Source: Chlorops oryzae (lineage: Eukaryota; Arthropoda; Insecta; Diptera; Chloropidae). Taken from it: a stretch of DNA of 64,000 nt. The translations under genes and the position numbers were made by a program. How positions within the stretch are numbered: the stretch's first letter is position 1; each line of letters starts with the position of its first letter. Below, one piece after another: positions 33,095 through 43,936 of this stretch. The DNA lies in NCBI GenBank assembly GCA_020466095.1, contig CM035806.1:1837102-1901101 (forward strand), written 5' to 3'. The notes under the pieces were generated by a model. The model worked only from the letters and a program-made list of their open reading frames with translations. It was not told the DNA's origin and made no database searches.

Positions 33095-34345
33095 CACTGC
33101 TATCAGTCACTCTCGAACTCTTGTTGAGGCAACACCGCGTGCGCATCGTACCTACAACAAAAAATTCGCTTTTTTCTTTTAGTTCATTTCCTCGCTTCTC
33201 TCACATACAAAGTGTACACAAATACACTCGCTTTAATTTTGCCGATCACTTTTATAGACAGAAAATGTGTTATAGGAGTTCCTCAGCAAAAGGGTTAAAG
33301 TGGACGAATTTTGGTAAGTTGTTTTGTTTTTCACTCTCTGGTGCCGTCCTCTGTATTGCGATGCGATAGCTAATTTCGAGTCGCAATCGGAACGGTTTTT
33401 TTTTATAGTTCTTGATTCATAAAATTGAACTGAAAGGTTCGGAAATGCATTTCACATGCTCACAACACATACCAATAAAACTGAAAAAGGAAATAAGTGC
33501 AAACAACCGTTCCAATTGGGACTCGAAATAAGCTATCGCATCTCTAATACAGAGGCATCGGCGCGGTAAGAACGATTTAGCGGTGACACTCCCACGTATT
33601 GCTTGCGCTCTTTGTTTTTTGATTCGCTTTTATGTTGTCGTCACTCTCATCTCTGTGAAAAACTCGTGCGCATCGTACCTACAACAAAAAATTCGCTTTT
33701 CTATTTAGTCATTATCTGTTTCTCCATACAAATGTACAATACTCGCTTATTTTGGCCGATCAACTTTATAGACAGAAAATGTGTTTAAAGAGTTTCCTCA
33801 GCAAAAGGGTAAAGAGGACGAATTTTAGGTAAGTTGATTTTATTTTCACTTTGGGCACGTCCTCTTGAATTTTTCGATAGCTATTCAGTGACAATTCGAA
33901 CGGTAATTTGTTTCTATAGTTCTTGATCTAAAATTGAACTAAAGGTTCGAAATGCATTTCACAAGCTCACAAACATACCAATAAACTAAAGGATAGTGCA
34001 AACGAACTTCCGGGACATTGGACTCGAAATAAGCTATCGCATCTCTAATACAGAGGCATCGGCGCGCTAAGAACAATTTTGCGAAAGCCACTCCCACGTA
34101 TTGCTTGCGCTCTTTGTTTTTTTGATTCGCTTTTTTTTGTCAGTCACACTCGAACTCTCTCTCTCACACTCTTTTAGTGCATTTCCTCGCTTCTCTCACA
34201 CATGCAATCTCGCTTTAATTTTGCCGATGTCTTTTATAGACAGAAAATGTGTTAAAGGAGTTCCTCAGCAAAAGGGTTAAAGTGGACGAATTTTGGTAAG
34301 TTGTTTTGTTATTCCGTCTCTGAACTTTTTCACTTTTAAAATAGA
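33095..34345 (+). repeat. Degenerate tandem repeat, three units of about 470-515 bp
   Basis: The segment TATAGACAGAAAATGTGTT followed by TTCCTCAGCAAAAGGG and GTGGACGAATTTTGGTAAG recurs near 33252, 33767 and 34235. CATCTCTAATACAGAGGCAT recurs near 33540 and 34039. Units diverge by indels. Each contains a donor-like TTGGTAAGTTG or TAGGTAAGTTG, so the unit may derive from a duplicated exon edge or an unknown repeat. Confidence 0.7.
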
Positions 34346-35614
34346 TTTCTCAATTCGCTATTCTCAAACGGTGGAGATCTTTAGCCCTACTCTGAATATT
34401 CTCGGGGAATTTGCTTTTCTCGAGACTAAAATGCTCCTGTTTTTATATAGATAGGGTAAGGAAAATTATGGGTATGCGTGAAATACCCATTCTCCATGAC
34501 TTTTCTTCGCCCAAACATTTAAAATTCCCCGGGAATATTCAGAATCGGGCTGCTTATTTCTTCTTTTGAGGCCTATTCTAAATGAATATTGCCCGTCAAT
34601 TTTGTTTCTCTAAAAAGTTTTCTCCGCGGAAAAGGGGATGAGTAGTCTTAAGGTCAGTTATATTAGATACTTTATATTACCTTTCCAGTGTGCTTAGAAT
34701 GGGAGAGTTTTTTTCGAATTCTCAGGGGAAAATTTCCCCAAGTTTCAGAAGCGGCCCGAATTTGATTTCTATGGATGTGTTCGGTAAATGACGTATACAT
34801 TCCCGCTTCGTGCAGTGGGCCTTTAGACATGCAGGTTGTTAGAGTGAACGACCTTAGGGGCAGAGTAAAAGAAGATATATCGATTCCAGAAGCAATTTCC
34901 AATTCAAAAAGCACCCACTGTGTTAAAAAATAGTCGGTTTTTTCGATTAACCTACGCCATGATGACATTTCTTACAGTATTGTCGACAATTTAGCTTAAC
35001 TGAACGTTTCCTTGGATCCTAAGAAACTTCAAAAAGTGAAAATTCCCGGATATCTCTATATTTTTCCTCGGTAGGACACACCGCTATTAATTTCATTACC
35101 CAAGGAAATATTTCAAATTTATTTATTAAAAATCGGTGTAGAGGCTTAAAAGATAAAATGCTTAACGGCGAAGTTTCTGGAAATACTCTTCTTCTTCCTT
35201 GGCCATAGATGGCCACTCCAAGGTGGAGCATAGGGCGGCACGAAAAGGCTCTAGTTTTCGCAAAAACCATAAACTGCCGAAAAGTAGACAGGCGCGAACA
35301 GAGAAAAATTATTAGGTAGATGCCAGATTTCGGGTTCGGTCGTTCTTCTCGGAAACTACCGCGAATGATCGCGTTTGGAAAATGTTCATTTATTCGTAAT
35401 ATTTTGAGGAATTTCTGAAAAATTGTTTTGGCGGGAAGTATTGGCAATTGCTTCATTTTGAGTATGGCACATTTTATCGTTTTTTAGGTCTTGAAAAAAG
35501 GGCTGCATTACTTCTGAACATTGTAGAAAAATTGAAAAATGTTATGACAATTTTGTAAGTTTTGTTGCTTACCGTTGCTTACATTTAAAAAAAAGCTCGT
35601 TGGTATTATATTTT
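34346..35614. other. Non-coding DNA, no gene recognised
   Basis: Moderate GC with open frames up to 145 codons (35019-35456 minus) that I cannot assign. A minus-strand stretch near 35190-35260, GC-rich and followed by AGGAAGAAGAAG, resembles the 3' tail of an RTE-type LINE, but the match is too short to call. Confidence 0.3.
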
Positions 35615-36490
35615 TATACCCGACACACTCTGTGTCGAGGATATATTGCGTTTGTGTGGTTGTGTGTCTAACACCCAGAACCAGTCGAGATAGACCATAC
35701 AAAATATATATAGAAATGATCAGCTTTAGGAGATGCGATTGAGCAATGTCCGTCTGTCTGTATACATTTTTCTTATCGAAGGAGTTGAGATATCTTGACA
35801 AAATTTGGTATGCGTGCTCACGTGGACCTGAGTAAGAACATGTTCGAGAATGGACCCGATCGGACCATTTTTAGGGGTACCTCCAGTACTAGGGTCTGTT
35901 ACGAAAATCACAAAAACTGCTATAAAACCCGAGTTTTTCAAATTATTTTGATGGAATTTGACATTTGAACACATTTTAAGGCAAATAATGTGACTTCCAA
36001 AAATTAGAAAAGTGGGCGTGGCAGAAGGGCGTTTTTCGAAAATTTTCTCCTACGCCTGAAATTCAAATGGGACTTGAACGAAATTTGGCAAGTGTGTTTG
36101 CTTTATTGCCTTATACTCGTATATCCTCCCAAAGAATTTTCTTGATCAGTCAATTATTAAGCGTACCTTCAGTACTAGGGTCTTACAAAAATCCAAAAAC
36201 TTTTCCAAAATCGGACTTTTTCGAAATATTTGAATTAATTTTGAAACTGGAGCATATATTTACGCTTCCGAAGAGAATTAAAAAGAAAACATTTAGACCA
36301 AAGGAGCAGTTTTCATAAAGATATTGAACAAAAGTCGGTATATGGGGCCCCTAATGGCCTTTAAAATCTTTAGAATATTCTTTTTAAAGGGTCCTGGTTT
36401 TCGGGGGTAGTTTTAAAAATTATTTTACCATGTGTGTCTGTGTCGGGTATTTTATTGTCAGGCTAGACTGACTATAGAAACTTTTCTTGT
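35615..36490 (+). mobile_element. GTCY-core interspersed repeat, copy C
   Basis: TATACCCGACACACTCTGTG at the left and GTCAGGCTAGACTGACTATA near the right. The GTCY core is reduced to GTCCGTCTGTCTG (about 35748). Its last part is included in the direct duplication at 36413-36717 and 37625-37926. Confidence 0.8.
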
Positions 36491-36717
36491 TTTGTTTGGT
36501 CTGGAACAGCCATATTGCGATAAAGTTATGTAATACTGATTTTCTAATAACGATACAAAATCCTTGTAGCAGAGTAGAGTGTCCTAGGGCAGAATCTAGA
36601 GGCATCTTGACACAGAGGTCAGGCAGGCCCCATAAAGAAGAATTGACAATTATAATTCATTCTTTGATAAATTTTAAGAAAGAATTTCAATTCAATTTCT
36701 TTAATTCGTCAAGGAAT
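36413..36717 (+). repeat. Direct repeat, left copy (about 305 bp)
   Basis: Runs from TTTAAAAATTATTTTACCATG through GGTCTGGAACAGCC and CCCCATAAAGAAGAATTGAC to TTAATTCGTCAAGGAAT. A second copy starts at 37625. The left part is the tail of copy C of the GTCY-core repeat. Confidence 0.85.
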
Positions 36718-37624
36718 AATGGGGCATTTACACATTTGACATAAAAAAAAATTGACGTCAAAATTTGAAAAATTATTTTGGTTCATCGTTTACACACTAC
36801 ATAAATTTGTCGTCAAAATACTCTCTCAAAAAAAATAAAGCAATGTCAAAATATCTGAGAGCTGAATAGAGAGTTTTTGATGCCAACCTTCAAAATAGTG
36901 TTTATACGTTCGGTCAAAATTTTATGAATTATTTTGAAATCAAAAAGTCTTTCAAAGTGGCTTTTGAAGAGTCAACTCCAAATTTGGGGAAAAAGAAGGG
37001 ATATAATAGCATAATAGACGAAGGATCAAGAAAGATCCAAAAAATTAACAAAGGATTTTTGGATATCTAAGGATCGTGATAGGGCCCTCCGCAGCCTGTG
37101 AGGCCATTTTGATTAATAATATAAGGAAGTTTACATCGGCTTACCCGATTGCACAAATACCTTTTCCTCAGCTTAAAATATATTAAAACATTACCCTAAC
37201 GAAAATTCCTGCCGTTTTCGTTGTTCTAGCTTTGATATCTATTTATGGGTACCTTATCTGTACTTCGATTTAGCTTCTCAAACTCGAAATTAATATTAAG
37301 CACAAAATTTTCGCGGATGGTGGTCATGGTCAAAGTTTAACCGTTATGAGGGCATTATATCTACCTGCAAAGATTTTACAGTCAATTCATTAACACTTAG
37401 TTAGGTTTAAAAATCAAAATTTTTGCGAAATTTCGCGAATGGTGGTCTTGTCAAAATTTGAACCTAAGAACGGACATTATTAGCTCGAAATACTCAATCG
37501 AAATCAGTTTAGAAAAAACATTTTTGCGTAAGTTTCGAACAATGGTCGGTCTATGGTCAAATCTTTAACAATCATTTTTAAATTTCTGACTTATTTACAT
37601 TATGTCTTGGAATTTTGATAAGTT

Positions 37625-37926
37625 TATAAAAATTATTTACCATGAGCTGTCTGATGTCGTATTTTTGTCAGGCTAGACTGTCTATAGACTTTCCTTGTTT
37701 TGTTGGTCTGGAACAGCCTATTTGCTGTATTACAGTTATGTACACTGATTTTCTAATAACGATACAAAATCCTTGTAGCAGAGTAGAGTGTCACTAGGGC
37801 AGAATCTAGAGCATCTTGACACAGAGTTCAGGCAGGCCCCATAAAGAAGAATTGACAATTATAATTCATTCTTTGATAAATTTTAAGAAAGAATTTCAAT
37901 TCAATTTCTTTAATTCGTCAAGGAAT
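37625..37926 (+). repeat. Direct repeat, right copy (about 300 bp)
   Basis: Same sequence as 36413-36717 with small deletions in the left third. The roughly 0.9 kb between the copies (36718-37624) is not repeated and has no gene. Within it, a TTTCGCGAATGGTGGTC-like motif recurs about three times near 37312, 37433 and 37535. Confidence 0.85.
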
Positions 37927-38590
37927 GAAGTTCAAATTTTATTCCATTCAAAATTTTTAGTGAAAAGAATTCATTCAAATTTTAATTCGATCCAATTTTT
38001 GTCGATATAAAATTCATTCAATCATAAATCACCATTCATTATGTAAATGATTCAATTCCTTCATTTAAGTCTTCTTCTTGCGTGATTCAAGAGTCCCGGC
38101 CTTTCCCGGGGTATGCTAAATGCGACTAGTTCCTGCATTTTCTTCTGTCGGTTGCATCATCCTTCATCAGCCTTCAGGTCCCATTTTATTGTGTGAATGA
38201 TTCACTGGTTTATTCAAAAATGAGTCATTCATTCACAGCTCTGGTACACATCTTAGATGTTTTCTGCTATAAGGGGCTCTCTTTAGTTCTGTCAGAAATG
38301 AAAAACTTCATATAAAAAAACACTTCAGAAAATTTCTGATTCATTTCTGAAGAATTTTTATCTAGAAAAAAAAAAAAAAAAAACATAATGGGCCAAGCCC
38401 ATTTTAGTTTTTATGCCTGCTCAAAATTGTGTACTTTATGTCTCTAATTTCCTATCTGGAATTTCATGAAGCTTTTATATAAATTAAAAAACAATTTTTT
38501 TTTACCTTTCTCAGAATCGGAGCACAAATTGTATCTATTGTATATAAAGAGAAAATAGACAAGGAATATAGAAAATTTATTTTTAATTTT

Positions 38591-39270
38591 TACACTGAGA
38601 AAAATTTTTGCACAAAAAAATAAAAGAAAAATGTAACTATTTTTTTCAGTGTACTTCAGTTTTTGTAAAACCTTTTGATTGTTTTGAAAAAATACCTTGT
38701 TTTATTAACAATAAGTCACCGTTTGTTTCATCTTTTTATCTTAATTATTTCTGGAGATATTAAATTTTTAAAAACATGCCGTATGAGTAATGTGTTTTGT
38801 ATCATTTTCGTACATTTTTACTGGATATTAGTACTAGAGCATCTATGTGCACTTGTAATTTTTTGAATATCTCACTGTTGCGCCATTTAATTTGAATAAA
38901 ACTTTTTTTTAAATGAAAGAAAATATTTAGAGGTATTTAAAAAAAAATTTTTTAGAGCGGCGTCAAACTGGGATTACACTAAAAAAAAATGTTAAAATTG
39001 TCTTTTTAGTTTTGCGGAAAAATTTTCCTCAGTGTAAAAATAAATTTTTTTTTTTGATTTCCTGTTATATTAGCAAACTGGGAATACACTGAAAAAAATT
39101 GTTAAAATTGTCTTTTTAGTTTTGTGGGAAAATTTTTCTCAGTGTAAAAATTAAAAAAAATTGTTTTTGATTTCCTGTTATATTAGAAATCGGCCAACGT
39201 TTGTTTCATCTTCTTATCTTAATTAGTTTTTGAGATATAAAATTTTGAAAAAGGATTTTCAAGGATATTT
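38591..39270 (+). repeat. Repeat block with three 62-63 bp palindromes
   Basis: TACACTGAGAAAAAT...TTTTTCAGTGTA at 38591-38653, TACACTAAAAAAA...CCTCAGTGTA at 38975-39036 and TACACTGAAAAAA...TCTCAGTGTA at 39085-39146. The last two are followed by TTTTGATTTCCTGTTATATT, so this part is itself a tandem duplication. The rest matches 11930-12180 in reverse. Confidence 0.7.
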
Positions 39271-40047
39271 CAAGGACCGTTCAAAATAAAAATCTAAAAA
39301 GTAGTCTCCAAAATGTTTTTAGATGGCAGCACCTATCGAAAAATCAACAAAATTTAAAAATTCCTTTCATGATGCCGCATGCCTTTTTTGCTTAACCCGC
39401 CATACCCTTTAGGTAATAAGAGCTTCGATTCTGTGGTGTCCAATGCTATCAATAAAATAGAAGGTCTTTCTAGACAATTTCGAATATTTGTTGTAGCTAA
39501 AGTGATGTTAACCCATTAACGACCACACATCAAAATAAAAGCCTTCGATTTTTTTTATTTTATTTATATTTAAATTTAATCGGTTTTAATGGTTTCCACA
39601 AAATCAGAGTTCTCAAACGATATGACTGGGCGTTAATGGGTTAACGTCGAATATTGACGTGTCGATTGGTTTTGTAAATGGTATCATTGGTTTTATTACA
39701 GTAATTATCTGACTAAATATTCGCAGGGGTCAATTGTGTACTTGCTGAAGACATTCGGTCGGTCAGTCCGTATCGATTTCTGTCATTGGGCGTATCCAGA
39801 ATTTCAGTTATCTAGGGGCCAGATACAAATATGTAGTTTGTTTTATGTGTATTCTAAGACTTTTGTGTATGTACGTAGTGGGTGACTCATGAAAGCACAA
39901 GTCTTCCTTTTTTCTTTAGAAAAACGATTTCGTAACTCTTGTTGCGTCAATCCAATCAAGGATACCGAGTTTCTTTAATGGTCCAATTCGTGTTGGCGTT
40001 TCTAGCAAAGGAGCTACTGTGCCTGGAACTCCAATTATCGATAAGCA
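39271..40047. other. Non-coding DNA
   Basis: An inverted pair AACCCATTAACG / CGTTAATGGGTTAA around 39509-39645 suggests a small AT-rich hairpin element of about 135 bp. No gene. Confidence 0.4.
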
Positions 40048-40055
40048 CTTCCCTT

Positions 40056-40530
40056 TAGTGATGCCACGAATATTCGGCCACTATTCGGTAATCGGCCTAT
40101 TCGGCGTCATTTTTCAGTATTCGGTATTCGGCCGAATAGTTAAAATATTCGGCCGAATACCGAATAGTAGAAATAACTTATTAAAAAAATCAACACTAAC
40201 TACAAATTAAATTTTTCTCACAATAACGTAAAAAAACTTAATTAACGAGAACTAAAAATACAGCAGATTTGCATTTTATTATTTAGAAATATTAAATGTA
40301 CGCTAGCTTCTTCTAAATTTTCTTCGAAAACATTATAAACAGTGGGAAAATTTTTCAGCGGCAGCTTTTGTCTTGACTCCAGCTAGTCGCGAGTAGGCCC
40401 AAGCTGTCTTTACTACGTGCCGAATATTCGGTTGCCGAATATTCGTTCGAATATTCGTTATTCGGCCGAGAGGTTGACCGAATATTCGGTATTCGGTATT
40501 CGGCCAAATCCACTATTCGGGGCATCACTA
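40056..40530. mobile_element. hAT MITE with perfect 8-bp TSD and ATTCGG clusters
   Basis: TAGTGATGCC and GGCATCACTA termini. Exact duplication CTTCCCTT at 40048-40055 and 40531-40538. Both subterminal zones carry many ATTCGG/CCGAAT hexamers (often CCGAATATTCGG). The arrangement is like the clustered subterminal sites that hAT transposases bind; that role is inferred. Confidence 0.85.
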
Positions 40531-40538
40531 CTTCCCTT

Positions 40539-41823
40539 CTTTCTCTCATACAAAGTAGCATAGTGAGGGGATAAAAGGGGACAGCGGCCCCGTTCGCCAA
40601 ATCATATTTTAATTTTAATAAAGGTGATTTTAGGCGGTATTTCCTCTATTTTGACGTCAGTATTCCTCCCGGCCGGCGAAACCCACTGCCCACACCAAAT
40701 TTTTGAAGAAAAAACGCACATAATAAATATTCTTAGATTATATATTTTTAAAATTTTCTTTTATTTCTAATACATTCTTTTTTATATAACTGCTGTTCAA
40801 ATATTATTATTCTTTTTCAATTAAAATTTTCATTTTATTTTTTTTTTATTTATTTATTTTTATTTATTTATTTAAATCTTTCTAGCTTGTTAAGAAAATC
40901 GGCTTTGTTAGTCAGTTCACTGATGAATGTTCATTTATCATTTGAATGAAGATAGAGATATAAATAAATATATCGCATAGAAATCGATTAAATGTATATG
41001 CACTTATGCTTAAGTAGAGTTAGTCATTCATAGTTCGCATTTGCTTGTTCTTATGTATATACCTATATATTTATGCATATACTTATATATGTATGTATGT
41101 ACGACGAATGTAGTTTCGATATTAAGTTTCTGGTTTCTTTCAAGAGTTTTTTTTTTAATATTTGAGATTTAATATAAATTAAATATTCTTATTATTATTA
41201 TTATTATAAATTTCTTTTATTTTTTTTTTTTGTGTGTATTTGTTTTTAATATTCAGAGAAGGTCCCACAATAATAAGGATACTCGATACGTTTTTCTTTT
41301 TGCTTTAAATTTTTTTGCATTTGTTCTAGGTTACATTATTTCAAATCTCGAGGTTTCTATTCATTGCGCCAGAGAATGGCAATTATATTCATAAGGTGTG
41401 TAGGTGTGTTTGTCGCTTTATGAGGGAGGTACTTGGAGAGTGGGTTTTTCAAATATGGATTTTTTAATCAAACAAGAGAACAGAAGAAAGTAAAGAAGGA
41501 AAAAGAATAGGGAGAAAAAAAGAAGAGCATATGAGCGATTATTTCTATTAGAAATAATCTCGAAATTTAAGGAAAGATTCGCGGATTTCAACTTTTCTTT
41601 ATTTTGCTTGGGAATTTGTGTCTTCTCCATTCTTTTTTTTTTCAATTTCTTTTCAAATGCTAAAAACTATTAAGACTATACTGTATTTATTTATTTCTTT
41701 ATTTACGAGTTGTAGCTTTTTTATATATATAAATATATATATATATATATTTGTTTTTGATAACTAACGCAGTCGCCCTTTTTAAAATACAATAAAATTC
41801 AAATGCGGACTAAAAGAAATTTC
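40539..41823. other. AT-rich non-coding DNA
   Basis: TTTATT and TATATATA runs. No coding frame of interest. Confidence 0.4.
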
Positions 41824-41913
41824 AGGTCTGCTCCCGTACTGCACTAAACTGCCCAAAACTGTCCAATTTTCATACAGTTTTCAAAAAATTTCGTGCAGTA
41901 CGGGAGCAGACCT
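41824..41913. mobile_element. 90-bp perfect-end hairpin element
   Basis: AGGTCTGCTCCCGTACTGCA and its exact complement at the right end, with only about 48 bp between the arms. Flanks TTC/TTC could be a 3-bp duplication. It is the shortest MITE-like unit in the window. Confidence 0.7.
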
Positions 41914-42583
41914 TTCACGGGCTTACAAATTTTAATATAATCAATTCCTTTTGACTTATTTCGTTTAAAATGGTAAATTTTTTTCCATGCTATGAGCATT
42001 GAAAAAGACGAAAAAAAAAACCTTCTATTGAAATGTCACACATCCAACTAAACATGTGAGTACTATATAAATAAGAAATAAATATGTTACTTGTACGGCA
42101 AAAAACCCAACCTTTTGCTTTTCGATGATCAAGTTGAATTGCCAACAATACAAAAAAAAAAAATTCTCCTTACTTATAAAAAGAGACTGAATAAGGTGAC
42201 CAGATGTATTTATTTATATTTTTTTCTCGATACAGTACGATATTCGCATCGGAATGCTTTAAAAAAAAATCAAAGTTTCAATTAAAAGTAAATGAAGGAT
42301 ATGTATTGGGCGTTACCAACGTCCTTTGTAAGTTTTCATATATATTATTTTCTGTTTTTCAATTAAATGTATCAAAACTGAATTACGCTACGAAAACAAA
42401 AACAAATAAGGTTGATTTTAAAGTACATATAACATTTTATCGATGGATAGAAGTAAATTAAAAAGTTCTTTATATTTTCATTTTCTTTTTATCGAAGGAT
42501 TTTTTTTTTTTTACAACGAATCTAATTTCGGTTTAAATCGCAATGGAATGGAATTTTTTTACGAATCGAATTTAAAGACCTTT

Positions 42584-43314
42584 TTCTTCTTCTTCTTCTT
42601 AAGCCTTTCCAGCGGCCAAAAGCGGCTGCTTAGAGAAGCGATGAACCGTAACACACTTCGTAGGCGTTAATGCACACGACGTTATATACATACAATCCTA
42701 CTATACTGTGGAGTTCCTGCGAGGGGAATCATTTATGATTTTCGGGCCTGGCGAACCCGCGGTCCCTAGCCAACTGATGGCCACTACAGACCGACGACTG
42801 AGTATGGAGTCACAAACGTAGTAGCGTCGACATAGTGCGGCGTGACCGGTTTTAGCATACGACCTACACTTAGCATGGCGTGTTGCAGCTATGCTAGTTA
42901 TAGCTGTATTCACGCTGTTAACTAGACATAACATATTTACCACGGCAGCCGGTGTCTCGGGATGCGTTTTAGCATCCCGCCGGTTATTGGGATGTCCCTT
43001 CGAGGAGTTTCGTGGTGGCTGTGGTAATTAATGCGGTGAGGATAGCACCGTATCTCCACCCAAGATAACCAAATCGGTGCATACTCACTGAGGAGGCAAA
43101 AATGGGAACCTGGGGGAAGAATGCGCCATCCCCTGGGGCAAACTTAAAAACGTCTAGTGAAGCACTGATGTGTATGTACTGGACGCTAAACAAATATGGA
43201 ACTATACTGTGGAGTATAGAGTGTATAGTATGTAAAGTGAACGCCTACACACCACAATACAAAGTAATCGGGGTTTGTTTGGTGTTCATTCGGTACGCTG
43301 CCTAAAATCTTGTA
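42584..43314. other. GC-richer island, probable retroelement piece
   Basis: Distinctly higher GC than its surroundings, with words like GGCCTGGCGAACCCGCGGTC and GGGATGTCCCTTCGAGG. It opens with a CTTCTTCTTCTTCTT run like a LINE tail in reverse. A plus frame 43102-43305 begins MGTWGKNAPSPGANLKTSSE, which could be the start of a non-LTR ORF1, cut by the MITE at 43315. No domain is recognised. Confidence 0.35.
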
Positions 43315-43936
43315 TACAGTCGAAACTCTCTAAGAACAAATTCCTAGGGACCGGAAAAAAATTCATCACAGAGAAAACTCGTTATAAGTAGGGTTCGGAT
43401 TTTGTTGACTTTTATAAATTTAAAGCATACTTTATGGAGTAAACATTTTGTTCAACTTACTTAAAGTTAAAATTCAAATTTATTATTAACTTCAATATGA
43501 TTTTTTTTTTTGAAGTTAGAAAAGCGCTTTTAAGTTGAACTTCGCTAAACTAATTCGCAAAATTTTGGTAGGAAAAATTTTTTTTGCCCCATAAAGTATG
43601 CTTTAATTTTATAAAAGTCAACAAAATCCGAGCCTGGTTATAAGGAAATAAAAAATGCATTTAAAGTGTAACTAAAATGCCTTGAAAAAATTCGCTATAG
43701 GAGCATTCCACGTACGGGACAAATAATATTCATAATATTTTTTTATGTTTAAATTAATAATTTTATGAAAAGATTATTTTTATGTACTCATATTAAGATA
43801 CTTAACAGGATATAAGGTTCCCTTTCCAAAATTTTTGAGTAATTGTATTAGTTTTTGGCTGTTTTTACGGGACAAAAGAATCATTTTCTGTGGAATGCTC
43901 CTATAGAGAAGTTCGTTATAGAGAGTGTCGACTGTA
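43315..43936. mobile_element. pogo-like MITE carrying a nested hAT MITE
   Basis: TACAGTCGAAACTCTCTAAG at the left; the right end complement is TACAGTCGACACTCTCTATA. TA edges and CAGTC ends are as in the 3218-3589 element. The hAT MITE at 43389-43636 sits inside it with a perfect 8-bp duplication. Without the insert it is about 366 bp, close to the other pogo-like MITE. Confidence 0.85.
43389..43636. mobile_element. CAGGGTTCGGATTTTG-family hAT MITE, nested copy
   Basis: TAGGGTTCGGATTTTGTTGA and TCAACAAAATCCGAGCCTG ends, flanked by GTTATAAG (43381-43388 and 43637-43644). The TIR of about 50 bp continues to AAAGCATACTTTATGG. Other copies: 47514-48239 and 50737-51871. Confidence 0.85.

Noticed and set aside
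35019..35456. 145-codon minus-strand ORF as a host gene
   Set aside because: No recognisable domain, no splice or promoter context, and a composition like nearby degraded repeats; possibly a LINE tail but too weak to call.
36413..37926. A small LTR retrotransposon
   Set aside because: The direct repeats lack TG...CA ends and a primer-binding site, and they include part of another repeat family.
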